Under the pieces are notes generated by a model. It searched no databases, had not been told where the DNA came from, and was given only the letters and a program-made list of their open reading frames with translations. DNA of 64,000 nucleotides from Pictodentalium vernedei (taxonomy: Eukaryota; Mollusca; Scaphopoda; Dentaliida; Dentaliidae), in contig CM062296.1 in NCBI GenBank assembly GCA_031216915.1, positions 796,149,608 through 796,213,607 of the forward strand, read 5' to 3'. Both the position numbers and the translations under genes were made by a program. Of the stretch, positions 1-13,059 are shown one piece after another. Position 1 is the stretch's first letter. Every line of letters starts with the position of its first letter.

Positions 1-356
1 GTTACCCTTGCGTTAAACTCGCGTACAACTCGAGTTAAACTCGTGGTAAACTCGTGTCAAACTCCGGCTAACCGTCGGATTAACATCCGCTATCCTCGCG
101 GATCAACTAGCGTTAATCTCGCGTCAACCTCGCATATAAACTCCTGTCAAACTCGCGTCAACACTGCGTTAACCTCGCGTTAACCTCGCGGATAAAATCG
201 CGTAAAACTGGCGCTAACCTCACGGATAAACTCGCGATAAACTCGCGTTAACCTGGCAAATTAACTCTCGCTAACAACGCAGATAAAGTCGAGATAACCT
301 CGCAGATAAATTTGCGTTAATATCGCCGATAAACTCGCTTTAAACTCGAGTTAACC
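1..356. repeat. Degenerate short tandem repeat (aactcgcgttaac type)
   Basis: The stretch is built from diverged 14-17 bp units of the form aactcgcgttaacctcgcg/gataaactcgcg. It contains no supportable reading frame. It ends sharply where the 144-bp satellite starts at about position 357 (ttaacctacagcacc), so it may be a separate minisatellite flanking the array. Confidence 0.75.
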
Positions 357-3289
357 TACAGCACCTTTTATTTGATCAGATTTATCCATCTAGAAGGTTT
401 TCTGGGAGGTTGTCACTTTTATGGCCTTGGTTGCCCCATAAACAGAGGCCTTATGCGGACGGGCAACATGTCAATCAACTCTTCTTCATTTGTGCTACTC
501 TACAGCACCTTTTATTTGATCAGATTTGCCTATCTAGAAGGTTTTCTCTGAGGTTGTCACTTTTAGGGCCTTGGTTGCCCAATAAAGAGAGGCCTTTTGC
601 GGACGGGCAACATGTCAATCAAATCTTCTACATTTGTGCCACCCTACAGCACCTTTTATTTGATCAGATTTGCCCATCTAGAAGGTTTTCTCTGAGGTTG
701 ACACTTTTAGGGCCTTGGTTGCCCCATAAAGAGAGGCCTTATGCGGACGGGCAACATGTCAATCAACTCCTCTTCATTTATACCACCCTTCAGCACCTTT
801 CATTTGATCAGATTTGCCCATCTAAAAGGTTTTCTGGGAGGTTGTCACTTTTAGGGCCTTGGTTGCCCCATAAAGAAAGGCCTTCTGCAGACGGGCAACA
901 TGTCAATCAACTCGTCTTCATTTGTGCCACGCTACAGCACCTTTATTTGATTTGATTTGCTAATCTAGAAGGCTTTCTGGGAGGTTGTCGCTTTTAGGGC
1001 CTTGGGTGCCTCATAAGGAGAGGCCTTATGCGGACGGGCAACATGTCAATCAACCCGTCTTCATTTGTGCCACCCTACAGCACCTTTTATTTGATCAGAT
1101 TTGCCCATCTAGAGGGTTTTCTGGGAGGTTGTCACTTTTAGGGCTTTGGTTGCCCCATAAAGGCAGGTCTTATGCGGACGGGCAACATGTCAATCAACTC
1201 TTCTTCATTTGTACCACCCTACAGTACATTTTATTTGATCAGATTTGCCCATCTAGAAGGTTTTCTCGGAGGTTGTCACTTTTAGGGCCTTGGTTGCCCC
1301 ATAAAGAAAGGCTTATGCGGACGGGCAACATGTCAATCAATTCGTCTTCATTTGTGCCACCCTACAGCACTTTCTATTTGATCAGATTTGCCCATCTAGA
1401 AGGTTTTCTGGGAGGTTGTCGCTTTTAGGGCCTTGGTTGCCCAATAAAGAGAGGCATTTTGCGGACGGGCAACATGTCAATCAAATCTTCTGCATTTGTG
1501 CCACCCTACAGCACCTTTTATTTGACCAGATTTGCCAATCTAGAAGGTTTTCTCTGAGGTTGTCACTTTTAGGGCCTTGGTTGCCCCATAAAGAGAGGCC
1601 TTATGCGGACGGCCAGCATGTCAATCAACTCGTCTTCTTTTGTGCCACCCTACAGCACCTTTTATTTCATCAGATTTGCCCATCTAGAAGGTTTTTTGGG
1701 GAGGTTGACACTTTTAGGGACTCAGTTGCCCCATAAAGAGAGGACTTATGCAGACGTGCAACATGTCAATCAACTCTTCTTCGTTTTTCCAACCCGACAG
1801 CACCTTTTCTTTGAGCAGATTTGCCCATCTAGAAGGTTTTCTGGGAGGTTGTAACTTTTAGGGCCTTGATTGCCCCATAAAGAAAGGCCTTATGCAGACG
1901 GGCAACATGTCAATCAACTCGTCTTCATTTGTGCCACCCTACAGCAATTTTTATTTTATCACATTTGCCCATCTAGAAGGTTTTCTGGGAGATTGTCACC
2001 TTTAGGGCCTTGGTTGCCCCGTAAAGAGATGTCTTATGCGGACGGGCAACATGTCAATCAAGTCGTCTTCATTTGTGCCACACTTCAGCACCTTCCATTT
2101 GATCAGATTTGCCCATCTAGAAGGTTTTCTGGGAGGTTGTCACATTTAGGGCCTTAGTTGCCCAATAAAGAGAGGCCTTATGAAGACGGGCAACATTTCA
2201 ATCAAATCGTCTTCATTTGTGCCACCCTACAGCACCCTTTATTTGATCAGATTTGCCCAGCTAGGTTTTCTGCGAGGTTGTCACTTTTAGGGCCTTGGTT
2301 GTCCCATAAAAACAGGCCTTATGCGGACGGGCAACATGTCAATCAACTCTTCTTCATTTATGCCACCCTACAGCACTTTCTATTTGATCAGATTTGCAAA
2401 TCTAGAATGTTTTCTGGGAGGTTGTCACATTTAGGGCCTTGGTTGCCCCATAAAGAGAGGCATTATGTCGATGGGCAACATGTATATCAACTCGTCTTCA
2501 TTTGTGCCACCCTACAGCAATTTTTATTTGATCAGATTTGCCCATCTAGAAGGTTTTCTGGGAGATTGTCACTTTTAGGGCCTTGATTGCCCCGTAAAGA
2601 GATGTCTTGTGTGGATGGGTAACATGCCAACAACTCTTCTTCATTTGTGTCATCCTACAGCACCTTCTATTTGAGCAGATTTGCCCATGTTGAATGTTTT
2701 CTGGGTTGGTTGTCACTTTTCGGGCCTTGGTTGCCCCGTAAGGAGAGGCCTTATGCGGACGGGTAACATGTCAATCAACTCGTTTTCCTTTATGCCACCC
2801 TACAGCACCTTTCATTCGATCAGATTTGCCCATCTAGAAGGTTTTCTGGGAGGTTGTCACATTTAGGGCCTTGGTAGCCCCATAAAGAGAGGCCTTATGC
2901 GGACAGGCAACATGTCAATCAACTCGTCTTCATTTGTGCCACCTTACAGCACCTTTATTTGATCAGATTTGCCAATCTAGAAGGTTTTCTGGGAGGTTGT
3001 CACTTTTAGGGCCTTGATTGCCCCATAAAGAGAGGCCTTATGCGGAAGGGCAACATGTGTCAATCAACTCGTCTTCATTTGTGCCACCCTACAGCACCTT
3101 TTATTTGATCAGATTTGCCCATCTAGAAGGTTTTCTGGGAGGTTGTCACTTTAGGGCCTTGGTTGACCCATATAGAAAGGCTTATGCGGACGGGCAACAT
3201 GTCAATCAACTCGTCTTCATTTGTGCCACCCTACAGCACATTCTATTCGATCAAATTTGCCCATCTAGAAGGTTTTCTGGGAGGCTGTC

Positions 3290-3860
3290 ACTTTTAGGGC
3301 CTTGGTTGCCCCATAAAGACAGACCTTTTGTGGACGGGCAACACGTCAGTCAACTCTTCTTCATTTGTGCCACCCTACAGCACCTTTTATTTGATCAGAT
3401 TTGCCCATCTAGAAGGTTTGCTGGGAGGTTGTCACTTTTAGGGTCCTGTTTTCCCCATAAAGAAAGGCTTATGCGGACGGGCAACATATCAATCAACTCG
3501 TCTTCATTTCTGCCACCCTACAGCAGTTTCTATTTGATCAGATTTGCCCATCTACAAGGTTTTCTGGGAGGTTGTCACTTTTAGGGCCTTGGTTGCCCCA
3601 TAAAGACAGACCCTATGCGGACGGGCAACATGTCAGTCAACTCTTCTTCATTTGTGCCACCCTACAGCACCTTTTATTTGATCAGATTTGCCCATCTAGA
3701 AGGTTTGCTGGGAGGTTGTCACTTTTAGGGTCTTGGTTTCCCCATAAAGAAAGGCTTATGCGGACGGGCAACATGTCAATCAACTCGTCTTCATTTCTGC
3801 CACCCTACAGCAGTTTCTATTTGATCAGATTTGCAAATCGAGAAGGTTTTCTGGGAGGTT
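3290..3860. repeat. Two-monomer duplication inside the 144-bp array
   Basis: Adjacent dimers of about 287 bp (about 3290-3576 and 3577-3860) share private variants: agacagacc after cataaag, tcagtcaactc, aaggtttgctggg, and the one-base deletion that changes frame in the second monomer. They resemble each other more than neighbouring monomers, indicating a recent dimer duplication. Confidence 0.7.
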
Positions 3861-5099
3861 GTCACTTTTAGGGCCTTGGTTGCCCCATAAAGAAAGGCCT
3901 TATGCGGACGGGCAACATGTCAATCAACTCGTCTTCATTTGTGCCACCCTACAGCAATTTTTATTTGATCAGATTTTCCCATCTAGAAGGTTTTCTGGGA
4001 GAGTGTCACTTTTAGGGCCTTGGTTGCCCCGTAAAGAGATGTCTTATGCGGACGGGTAACATGCCAATCAACTCTTCTTCATTTGTGCCACCCTACAGCA
4101 CCTTTTATTTGAGCAGATTTGCCCATGTTGAAGGTTTTCTGTGAGATTGTCACTTTTAGGGCCTTGGTTGCCCCGTAAAGAGAGGTCTTATGCGGACGGG
4201 TAACATGCCAATCAACTCTTCTTCATTTGTGCCACCCTACAGCACCTTTATTTGATCAGATTTGCCAATCTAGAAGGTTTTCTGGGAGGTTGTCACTTTT
4301 AGGGCCTTGGTTGCCCCATAAAGAGAGGCCTTATGCGGACGGGCAACATGTGTCAATCAACTCGTCTTCATTTGTGCTACCCTATAGCACCTTTCATCTG
4401 ATCAGATTTGCCCATCTAGAAGGTTTTCTGAGAGATTGTCACTTTTAGGTCCTTGGTTGCCCCATATAGAAAGGCTTATGCGGACGGGCAACATGTCAGT
4501 CAACTCGTCTTCATTTGTGCCACCCTACAACACTTTCTATTCGATCAGATTTGCCCATCTAGAAGCTTTTCTGGGAGATTGTCACTTTTAGGGCCTTGGC
4601 TGCCCCATAAAGAGATGTCTTATGCAGACGGGTAACATGCCAATCAACTCTACTTCATTTGTGCCACCCTACACCACCTTTAATTTGAGCAGACTTGCCC
4701 ATGTTGAAGGTTTTCTGGGTGGTTGTCACTTTTAGGGCCTTGGTTGCCCAATAAGGAAAGGCCTTATGCTAACGGGCAACATGTCAATCAACTCGTCTTC
4801 ACTTGTGCCACCCTACAACACCTTTTATTTGACCAGATTTGCCCATCTAGAAGGTTTTCTGGGAGGTTGTCACTTTCGGGGCCTTGGTTGCTCCATAAAG
4901 AGAGGCCTTATGCGGACGGCCAGCATGCCAATCAACTCGTCGTCTTTTGTGTCACCCTATAGCACATTTTATTTCATCAGATTTGCCCATCTAGAAGGTT
5001 TTCTGGGAGGCTGTCACTTTTAAGTCCTTGGTTGCCCCATAAAGAGATGCCTTATGCGGACGGGCAACATGTCAATCAACTCTTCTTCATTTTTGCCAC

Positions 5100-7540
5100 C
5101 CGACAGCACCTTTTATTTGAGCAGATTTGCCCTCTAGAAGGTTTTCTGGGAGGTTGTCACTTTTAGGGCCTTCGTTTCCCCATAAAGGCAGGCCTTATTT
5201 GGACGAGAAACATGTAAATCAACTCTTCTTCATTTGTGCCACCCAACAGCACATTTCATTTGACCAGGTTTGCTCATCTAGAAGGTTTTCTGGCAGGTTG
5301 TCACTTTTAGGGAGTGTTGCCCCATAAAGAAAGGCCTTATGCGGACGGGCAACATGTCAATCAACTCTTCTTCATTTGTGCCACCCTACAGCACCTTTTA
5401 TTTGATCAGATTTGCCCATCTAGAAGGTTTTCTGGGAGGGTGTCACTTTTAGGGCCTTGGTTGTGCCATAGAGAGAGGCTTTATGCGGACGGGCAACATG
5501 TCAATCTACTCGTCTTCATTTGTGCCACCCTTCCACACCATTCATTTGATCAGAGAAGGTTTTCTGGGAGGTTGTCACATTTAGGGCCTTGGTTGCCCAA
5601 TAAAGAGAGGCCTTATGCGGACTGGCAACATGTCAATCAACTCGTCTTCATTTGTGCCACCCTACAGCACCTTTTATTTGATCAGATTTGCCCATCTAGA
5701 AGGTTTTCTGGGAGGTTGTCACTTTTAGGGCCTTGGTTGCCCCATAAAGAGAGGCCTTATGCGGACGGGCAACATGTCAATCAACTCTTCTTTATTTGTG
5801 CCAACCTACAGCACCTTTTATTTGATCAGATTTGCCCATCTAGAAGGTTTTTCCGGGAGGTTGTCACTTTTAGGGCCTTGGTTGCCCCATAAAGAAAGGC
5901 TTATGCGGACGGGCAACATGTCAATCAACTCGTCTTCATTTGTGCCACCATACAACACTTTCTATTTGATCAGATTTGCCCATCTAGAAGGTTTTCTGGG
6001 AGGTTGTCACTTTTAGGGCCTCGGTTGCCCCATACAGAGAGGCCTTATGCGGACGGGCAACATGTCAATCAAGTCTTCTTCATTTGTTCCTCCCTACAAC
6101 ACTTTTTCTTTGATCAGATTTGCCCATCTAGAATGTTTTCTGGGAGGTTGTCACTTTTAGGGCCTTGGCTGCCCCATAAAGAGAGGCCGTATGCGGACGG
6201 GCAACATGTCAATCAACTCTTCTTCATTCGTGCCTCCCTACAACACTTTTTATTTGATCAGATTTGCCCATCTAGATTGTTTTCTGGGAGATTGTCACTT
6301 TTAGGGCCTTGGTTGCCCCATAAAGAGAGGCCTTATGCGGACGGGCAACATGTCAATCAACTTTTCTTCCTTTGTGCCACCCAACAGCACCTTTTATTTG
6401 AGCAGATTTGCCCTCTAGAAGGTTTTCTGGGAGGTTGTCACTTTTAGGGCCTTCGTTTCCCCATAAAGGCAGGCCTTATTCGGACGGGAAACATGTAAAT
6501 CAACTCTTCTTCATTTGTGCCACCCAACAGCACATTTCATTTGAGCAGGTTTGCTCATCTAGAAGGTTTTCTGGCAGGTTGTCACTTTTAGGGAGTGTTG
6601 CCCCATAAAGAAAGGCCTTATGCGGACGGGCAGCATGTCAATCAACTCTTCTTCATTTGTGCCACCCTACAGCACCTTTTATTTGATCAGATTTGCCCAT
6701 CTAGAAGGTTTTCTGGGATGGTGTCACTTTTAGGGCCTTGGTTGTGCCATAGAGAGAGGCTTTATGCGGACGGGCAACATGTCAATCTACTCGTCTTCAT
6801 TTGTGCCACCCTTCCACACCATTCATTTGATCAGAGAAGGTTTTCTGGGAGGTTGTCACATTTAGGGCCTTGGTTGCCCAATAAAGAGAGGCCTTATGCG
6901 GACTGGCAACATGTCAATCAACTCGTCTTCATTTGTGCCACCCTACAGCACCTTTTATTTGATCAGATTTGCCCATCTAGAAGGTTTTCTGGGAGGTTGT
7001 CACTTTTAGGGCCTTGGTTGCCCCATAAAGAGAGGCCTTATGCGGACGGGCAACATGTCAATCAACTCTTCTTTATTTGTGCCAACCTACAGCACCTTTT
7101 ATTTGATCAGATTTGCCCATCTAGAAGGTTTTTCCGGTAGGTTGTCACTTTTAGGGCCTTGGTTGCCCCATAAAGAAAGGCTTATGCGGACGGGCAACAT
7201 GTCAATCAACTCGTCTTCATTTGTGCCACCATACAACACTTTCTATTTGATCAGATTTGCCCATCTAGAAGGTTTTCTGGGAGGTTGTCACTTTTAGGGC
7301 CTCGGTTGCCCCATACAGAGAGGCCTTATGCGGACGGGCAACATGTCAATCAAGTCTTCTTCATTTGTTCCTCCCTACAACACTTTTTCTTTGATCAGAT
7401 TTGCCCATCTAGAATGTTTTCTGGGAGGTTGTCACTTTTAGGGCCTTGGCTGCCCCATAAAGAGAGGCCGTATGCGGACGGGCAACATGTCAATCAACTC
7501 TTCTTCATTCGTGCCTCCCTACAACACTTTTTCTTTGATC
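5100..7540. repeat. 1,281-bp higher-order duplication in the 144-bp array
   Basis: Nine monomers at about 5100-6380 are repeated almost exactly at about 6381-7540, with a constant offset of 1281 bp. Shared private markers include gccctctagaagg, the shortened agggagtgttgcccc junction and a 15-bp deletion giving tttgatcagagaagg. Few differences are visible, so the duplication is young and is probably the product of unequal exchange. Confidence 0.85.
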
Positions 7541-9389
7541 AGATTTGCCCATCTAGAATGTTTTCTGGGAGGTTGTCACTTTTAGGGCCTCGGTTGCCCC
7601 ATAAAGAAAGGACTTATGCGGACGGGCAACATGTCAATCAACTCCTCTTCATTTGTGTCACCCTACAGCACCTTTTATTTGATCAGATTTGCCCACCTAG
7701 ACGGTTTTCTGGGAGGTTCTCACATTTAGGTCCTCGGTTGCCCCATAAAGTGAGGCCTTATGCGGACGGGCAACACGTCAATCAACTCTTCTTCATTTGT
7801 GCCACCCTACAGCACATTTTATTTGATCAGGTTTTCCCATCTAGAAAGTTTTCTGGTTGGTTGTCGCTTTTAGAGCCTTGAATGCCCCATAAAGAGAGGC
7901 CTTATGCGGACGAGCAACATGTCAATAAACTCTTCTTCATTTGTGCCACCCTACAGTACCTTTTATTTGATGAGATTTGACCATCTAGAAGGTTTTCTGT
8001 GGGGTTGTCACTTTTAGAGATTTGGTTGTCCCATAAAGAAAGGCCTTGTGCTGACGGGCAACATGTCAATCAACTCCTCTTCATTTGTGCCACCCTACAG
8101 CACCTTTTATTTGATCAGATTTGCCCATCTAGAAGGTTTTCTGAGAGGTTGTCACTTTTAGGGCCTTGGTTGCCCCATAAAGAAAGGCCTTATGTGGACG
8201 GGTAACATGTCAATCAACTCATCCTCATTTGTGCCACACTACAGGACCTTTTGTTTGATCAGCTATGCCCATCTAGAAGGTTTTCTGGGCAGTTGTCACT
8301 TTTAGGGCCTTGGTTGTCTCATAAAGAGAGGCCTTATGTGGATGAGCAACATGTCAATAAACTCTTCTTCATTTGTGCCACCCTACAGTGCCTTTTATTT
8401 GATGAGATTTGCCCATCTAGAAGGTTTTCTGTGGGGTTGTCACTTTTATGGCCTTGGTTGCCCCATATGGAAAGGCCTCATGTGGACGGGCAACATGTCA
8501 ATCAACTCGTCTTCATTTGTTCCACCCTACAGCACCTTTTATTTGACCAGATTTGCCCATCTGGAAGGTTTTCTAGGAGGTTGTCACTTTTAGGACCTTG
8601 ATTGCCCCATAAAAAGAGGCCTTATGCGGACGGCCAGCATATCAATCAACTCGTCTTCTTTTGTGCCACCCTATAGCACCTTTTATTTCATCAGATTTGC
8701 CCATCCAGAAGGTTTTCTGGGAGGTCGTCGCTTTTAGGGCCTCGGTTACCCCATAAAGAGAGGGCTTATGCGGACGGGCAACATGTCAATCAACTCGTCT
8801 TTATTTGTGCCACCCTACAGCACCTTTTATTTGATCAGATTTGCCCATCTAGAAGGTTTTCTTGGAGGTTGTCACTTTTAGGGCCTTGGTTGCCCCATAA
8901 AGAAAGGCCTTATGCGGACGGGCAACATGTCAATCAACACGTCTTCATTTGTGCCACCCTACAGCCCCTTTTATTTGATCGGGTTTGCCCATCTAGAAGG
9001 TTTTCTGGGAGGTTGTCACTTTAGGGCCTTGATTGCACCATAAAGAAAAGTCTTATGTGGACGGGCAACATGTCAATCAACTCCTCTTCATTTGTGCCAC
9101 CCTACAGCACCTTTATTTGATCATATTTGCCCATCTAGAAGGTTTTCTGGGAGGTTGTCTCTTTTAGGGCCTTGGTTGCCCCATAAAGAAAGGCCTTTTG
9201 CGGACGTTCAACATGTCAATCAACTCATCTTCATTTGTGCCACCATACAGCACCTTTTATTTGATCAGATTTGCCCATCTAGAATGTTTTCTGGGAGGTT
9301 GTCACTTTTAGGGCCTTGGTCAAGAAAGGCCTTTTGCGGACGGGCAACGTGTCAATCAACTCCTCTTCATTAATGCCACCCTACAGCAG

Positions 9390-10150
9390 GTGCCATTTTC
9401 CCTGTTTTGATGGAATAAAAAAATGTCAAAATGTCAAATAAGGAATAAGCAACTAACTTCATATCGCTCACTACAGTAATAGTGAATACAATAGAGGATG
9501 ATCACTGCATATATAGTTGAAGTCGTGGTAGTTGCCAGTGGCAAGACTACATGGAGCTATGGAGGGGCCAGGAATCCCACTTACAGCACCTCACTTATGG
9601 GACCCCATTTTCCGAGATGAGTCGAAGAGTCATATGTAGAGTCACTCGTTCGAGTAATTGCCCGATTGCTCATTTGTTCGATTCGAGTCGTCCGAACGAT
9701 GCCTGTTTCTGTTACTGCTCTTTGACTCTTAACTCTTAGACTTATTCTTAATAGCATTGTATCAGATAATGATGTGGCAGGTGATTAGTTAGTTAGCGGC
9801 AGTAAAGTGATGTGATTCGATGATCTGGATAAACGAAACATAACTCATGCTGTTAGGAACAGGAACACGAGTATCGCGAATAGCTTTAGAACTAGTCGGG
9901 AAGGCTAAAATAGTATCAATAAACTAAAACTGTTCCAACTGACTAGCGCTAACCCTATTCTGGTAATACACGCCTCGGGTTGGCTCCACCAAAGCTGCTG
10001 TATTATGGGAATTTCGGGCACACGTTATACTACTAACGGCGAAAAACTGCATTCCGTAAAAAAATGTGCTTTACACATCTTCGTTCTCCCATTCCACTTC
10101 CCCATCATATTTCCAGTGAATTTTATTCTGTAAGACTCGTGTTTTTAACA
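9390..10150. other. No gene seen
   Basis: AT-rich unique sequence after the satellite. I see no reading frame with coding character, no RNA gene and no element ends. Confidence 0.5.
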
Positions 10151-10234
10151 TTCAAATGGAAAGTGTTCCAGAGTCCCCACTACTCCTAAAGTCCACATTT
10201 GGCACTCCTTTTCACTGTCCTTCCCATTTTTATG

Positions 10235-10745
10235 TACCCGCGACGAATAGTCGGGGAATATTGTTTCCCCCCTGTCCGTTCGTCCGTGCGCTATCCATCC
10301 GTCCGCATCTAGGGTACATTGTGTGTCCGGCTAGCTCCTCTCACCCTGTTCAATCTTGGGCTTTTTTATTTCACAGGATGTTTGTTCATATACCAGAGGT
10401 GTGCATATCGTCAGGATTTTGATTTGCTTCAATATTTCTCAAAATTACAGGTTGTTGAACTTAGTCAATTTTTTGTAGAATTTCACATGTGTGGTACATG
10501 GATTGTCCGGCTGACTTCTCTCACACTTTTCAAGCTAGGTTCTTTTCATTTCACAGGATTTTTGTACATATACCAGAGGTGTGCATATTTCAGGATTTCG
10601 ATTTGCTTCAGTATTTCACAAAATTACTGGTTGTTGAACTTAGACAATGTTTGGCAGAATTTCACCTCTATGGTGCGTGGTTTGTCCGGCTAACTCCTCT
10701 TACATTTTTTCATGCAGAATGTATGTGTCTAACAGACACAGAATA
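10235..10745. repeat. 180-bp tandem repeat next to a tccg-rich tract
   Basis: A tccgtccg-rich stretch (about 10275-10310) is followed by units starting at tgtccggct at 10324, 10504 and 10683 (period 180 and 179 bp). Each unit contains ttcacaggat, taccagaggtgtgcat and gttgaacttag. A tetranucleotide-like tract beside core repeats resembles the design of bivalve pearl-type elements, but I see no terminal repeats. The small ORFs here are by-products of the repeat. Confidence 0.7.
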
Positions 10746-10811
10746 TTTACATGTGCAAATAATAAATCATTGATTTCCACAGGGCGGGTTCTGCCGTGGC
10801 GGTTGCGAACT

Positions 10812-11102
10812 CTAGTTTCCTCCTAGCTCCAACGACCATGGCCTCAGTCTGAACATCAGTGCCCCCTCTAGCCCCCCCCCCCCCCCCCCCCCCCACACCA
10901 GGAGCCTCAAGGTACTCTTCAAAACCTGGTTTCTCTTTGTCACGCGGGCCATCCAAAGACCATTTTGCTTTGACCCCCTCTCGCCATTTTCGGTTACACC
11001 ATGACTCTTCCTCTGCCGTTTTTGTTTACTCTGGGTTACACCCATTTTTAAATCCGAGACCTCAATTGAATACTTCATTATTAACTCCCTCTCTAGGACC
11101 AC
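10812..11102 (-). pseudogene. LINE ORF2 C-terminal fragment, same family as the LINE at 45.6-52 kb
   Basis: On the minus strand this 96-codon frame contains RELIMKYSIEVSDLKMG and, later, VTKRNQVLKSTL. The LINE interrupted at 46.6 kb reads RELIEN before the break and YSLEISDLDIG after it, then VIKRSLVLKSTL. The order and spacing agree, so this is a second copy of the region downstream of the reverse transcriptase. It is only a fragment: no RT motifs are present, and a poly-C run of about 20 bases (poly-G on the coding strand) breaks the frame near its end. It is valuable because it shows what the other LINE looked like before its insertion. Confidence 0.75.
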
Positions 11103-11119
11103 CTACCCTGTCTTTATGA

Positions 11120-11870
11120 GATTTATCAAATAGTTAAAATAACACAGTTTCATTAAGTCTTTCTTGCCCTTGATCCTTATCCACACAATCTCACCTCTGA
11201 TTGCTGATAGTGCCGGGGCATTACTTGACCTTGTTATCTATCGACCTACACTGTACAAAATAGGAGAAATGATGTAAATTCCCCCACCGCTCACCCCACC
11301 CCATCGTAAAAGTATCCTGTTTTCCAACTCAAGCAATGTAGATTAAGCAGTAGGTGACACCTAGTGATTGAATAGTCATAAGGACGACGGGAACGTAGCT
11401 AGAGGGGTGTGCAGGGGTGTCTCCCACCCCCAATTATCGCCTAAAATTTCAAATGTTGGAAATTCGATGATGTAAATGCCAAAAGTTGGGAATTCAATAA
11501 TATCAATTTAATTTGCTCTTGTCGTATTTTTCGGTAGGAGCCAACGAGTTATTCCAATTCACGATCAAATTCTCTGACTTTACCGATCAGCTGAAAAAGT
11601 TTTCCGTCATTCCGACTCCAATCTGTGACTGGTCCGGGTCTTCGGATTCATCGTTCCATTTTGTAGGTATTGGCTGAATAGTTGTCAGTATATAGTCATT
11701 GTGTAGCCTCGGCAGTGTAAGGGAAAACTCGTGGACCTACCTGGGGAAATGCATTTTCCTTGTGAATTAAATTACCAGATTTTGGCTACAGGGAGACCTC
11801 AGAATAAATCTCAGGGGTTCAAAAATTAAAACTTTTCCCCGGGGGAGATCACTGGACTCCACCATCGTGA
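11120..11870. other. No gene seen
   Basis: Unique sequence with short homopolymer runs. I find no convincing frame, repeat or element end. Confidence 0.45.
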
Positions 11871-11879
11871 AGAGAATAT

Positions 11880-12000
11880 CCCCTCACCAAGGGATGTAGG
11901 GTCCCATAACGACATGCCCTCGGTCCTTGAGACATGCTTACGGCATGTCGTGCTGGGATTCGAACCCCCAGTTAAAATCTAACAGATCTCCCATCCCCCT
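11880..12000 (-). repeat. Possible tRNA-derived SINE fragment
   Basis: On the minus strand a perfect polymerase III B-box, GGTTCGAATCC, sits in a CTGGG/CCCAG stem (around 11950-11972), followed by cacgacatgccgtaagcatgtc. No good A-box or full cloverleaf can be drawn, so it is not a functional tRNA. A truncated SINE or a tRNA relic is the best reading. Confidence 0.35.
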
Positions 12001-12004
12001 CCAA

Positions 12005-12850
12005 TGAAGACACTCTGGCTACGTCCCCGAAGGACGCATGTATGTATAGCAAGCTGATCTTAATACCAAAGCTTGGATTTACCTGAATACGTTGTATGCT
12101 ATTACTTTTATTAAACGCCAACTTGACATGCTCGAGGATTGTCCACACTGTAAATTTGCACTTCTCTTGAATTTCAAGCACACACCAGTTATTGGTACAG
12201 AAGACCTTCATAGTTTTTCGTCTGCGTTTTTTTTTTTTTGCTCAAATGTCTTTGTCGTACCAACATAGTGAACTGCCAAATGTTAATCGATTGGCAGTGT
12301 ACCCACAACACATGGGGCAGACCATCTCACTGTTTGAGTTGAGATGTCGTTTAAAAACTCCTCTAAATTTACTTTCTCCATCTGTCTTCATCGTTCAATC
12401 CACCTTCATTCATAAAATGTACTGAGATAAGTCTTTCGGTTCCAAGAAGCCATGTGCCCGTTCACGTGTTTTTCAATTTGCTGATATTGATTGCTTTATT
12501 TTCAAATATGTTTTTTATCTGCTTTTCGTGTATTTTTATTTATTTCCAGACAAAACAACATCTTCCCATCCTGAGCCTAGTGTCGCCACTCAAATCAAAG
12601 TATGTCTTGTTATCTCGATTGAATTTCCCGTCAGGAAAGCTGCATGGGTGCCCACTCGGCTCTGGAATTAAAAGTTATTTATGTGTAAATAATGTCTGCT
12701 GATTTGGCTACCTATGGAGCTCGAGTGAGCCTATTCATCGCACGGGCACACGGGGGCGTAGATCCTAAAAGGACCTTAGATTTCAAGTGCATATTACTTA
12801 CTACTCAGGTTCCGTTCTAAGTGGATCGGCATAATCTTATCCTACTCGCT
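12005..12850. other. No gene seen
   Basis: AT-rich sequence with only short frames that show no conservation signal within the window. Confidence 0.4.
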
Positions 12851-12851
12851 C

Positions 12852-12985
12852 TACACTCTAAATCGGTTGGGTTAAAAATCAACCCAAATCGACTGGGTTG
12901 AGTGAATATGAACCCAATTTGGGTTCATATTCACTCAACCCAGTCGATTTGGGTTGATTTTTAACCCAACTGATTTTAGAGTGTA
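12852..12985. mobile_element. Hairpin MITE flanked by TA
   Basis: Almost the whole 134 bp is one inverted repeat: tacactctaaatcggttggg at the left pairs with the right end, and the centre is aacccaatttgggtt. Ends read TACACTCTAAA...TTTAGAGTGTA, with TA at both ends compatible with a Tc1/mariner-type TA target. No coding capacity. Confidence 0.8.
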
Positions 12986-13059
12986 CTGCAAGCCATGTGG
13001 ACACTCCAATGCACATTCATTTTATCAGACACACAAATATAACTGTAATTCACGGAAAC

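Larger units (their letters stand above)
357..9389. repeat. 144-bp tandem satellite array, about 62 copies
   Basis: The same unit recurs every 144 bp: the word tagaaggttttct occurs at 391, 535, 679 and onward to the end of the array. The unit runs from tagaaggttttctgggagg through gccccataaagag and ggcaacatgtcaatcaactc to ttatttgatcagatttgccc. Because 144 is a multiple of three and one frame lacks stops, the array yields many 60-200 residue repeat ORFs. These frames are broken repeatedly by 1-bp indels, change frame between neighbours and lack a consistent start. I therefore call it non-coding satellite DNA. Copies differ by a few to about 15 percent. The array stops at about 9389 in unique sequence. 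Confidence 0.95.

Noticed and set aside
410-9373. Series of 60-198 codon ORFs in the first 9.4 kb as a repeat-protein gene
   Set aside because: They are frames of the 144-bp satellite, interrupted by frame-changing indels without consistent start codons or splice sites.
357-9389. CRISPR array
   Set aside because: The whole 144-bp unit is repeated without unique spacers, and the genome is eukaryotic.
10859-11119. Plus-strand ORF MPPLAPPPPPPPT
   Set aside because: It is a translation of the poly-C run and antisense of the LINE fragment.
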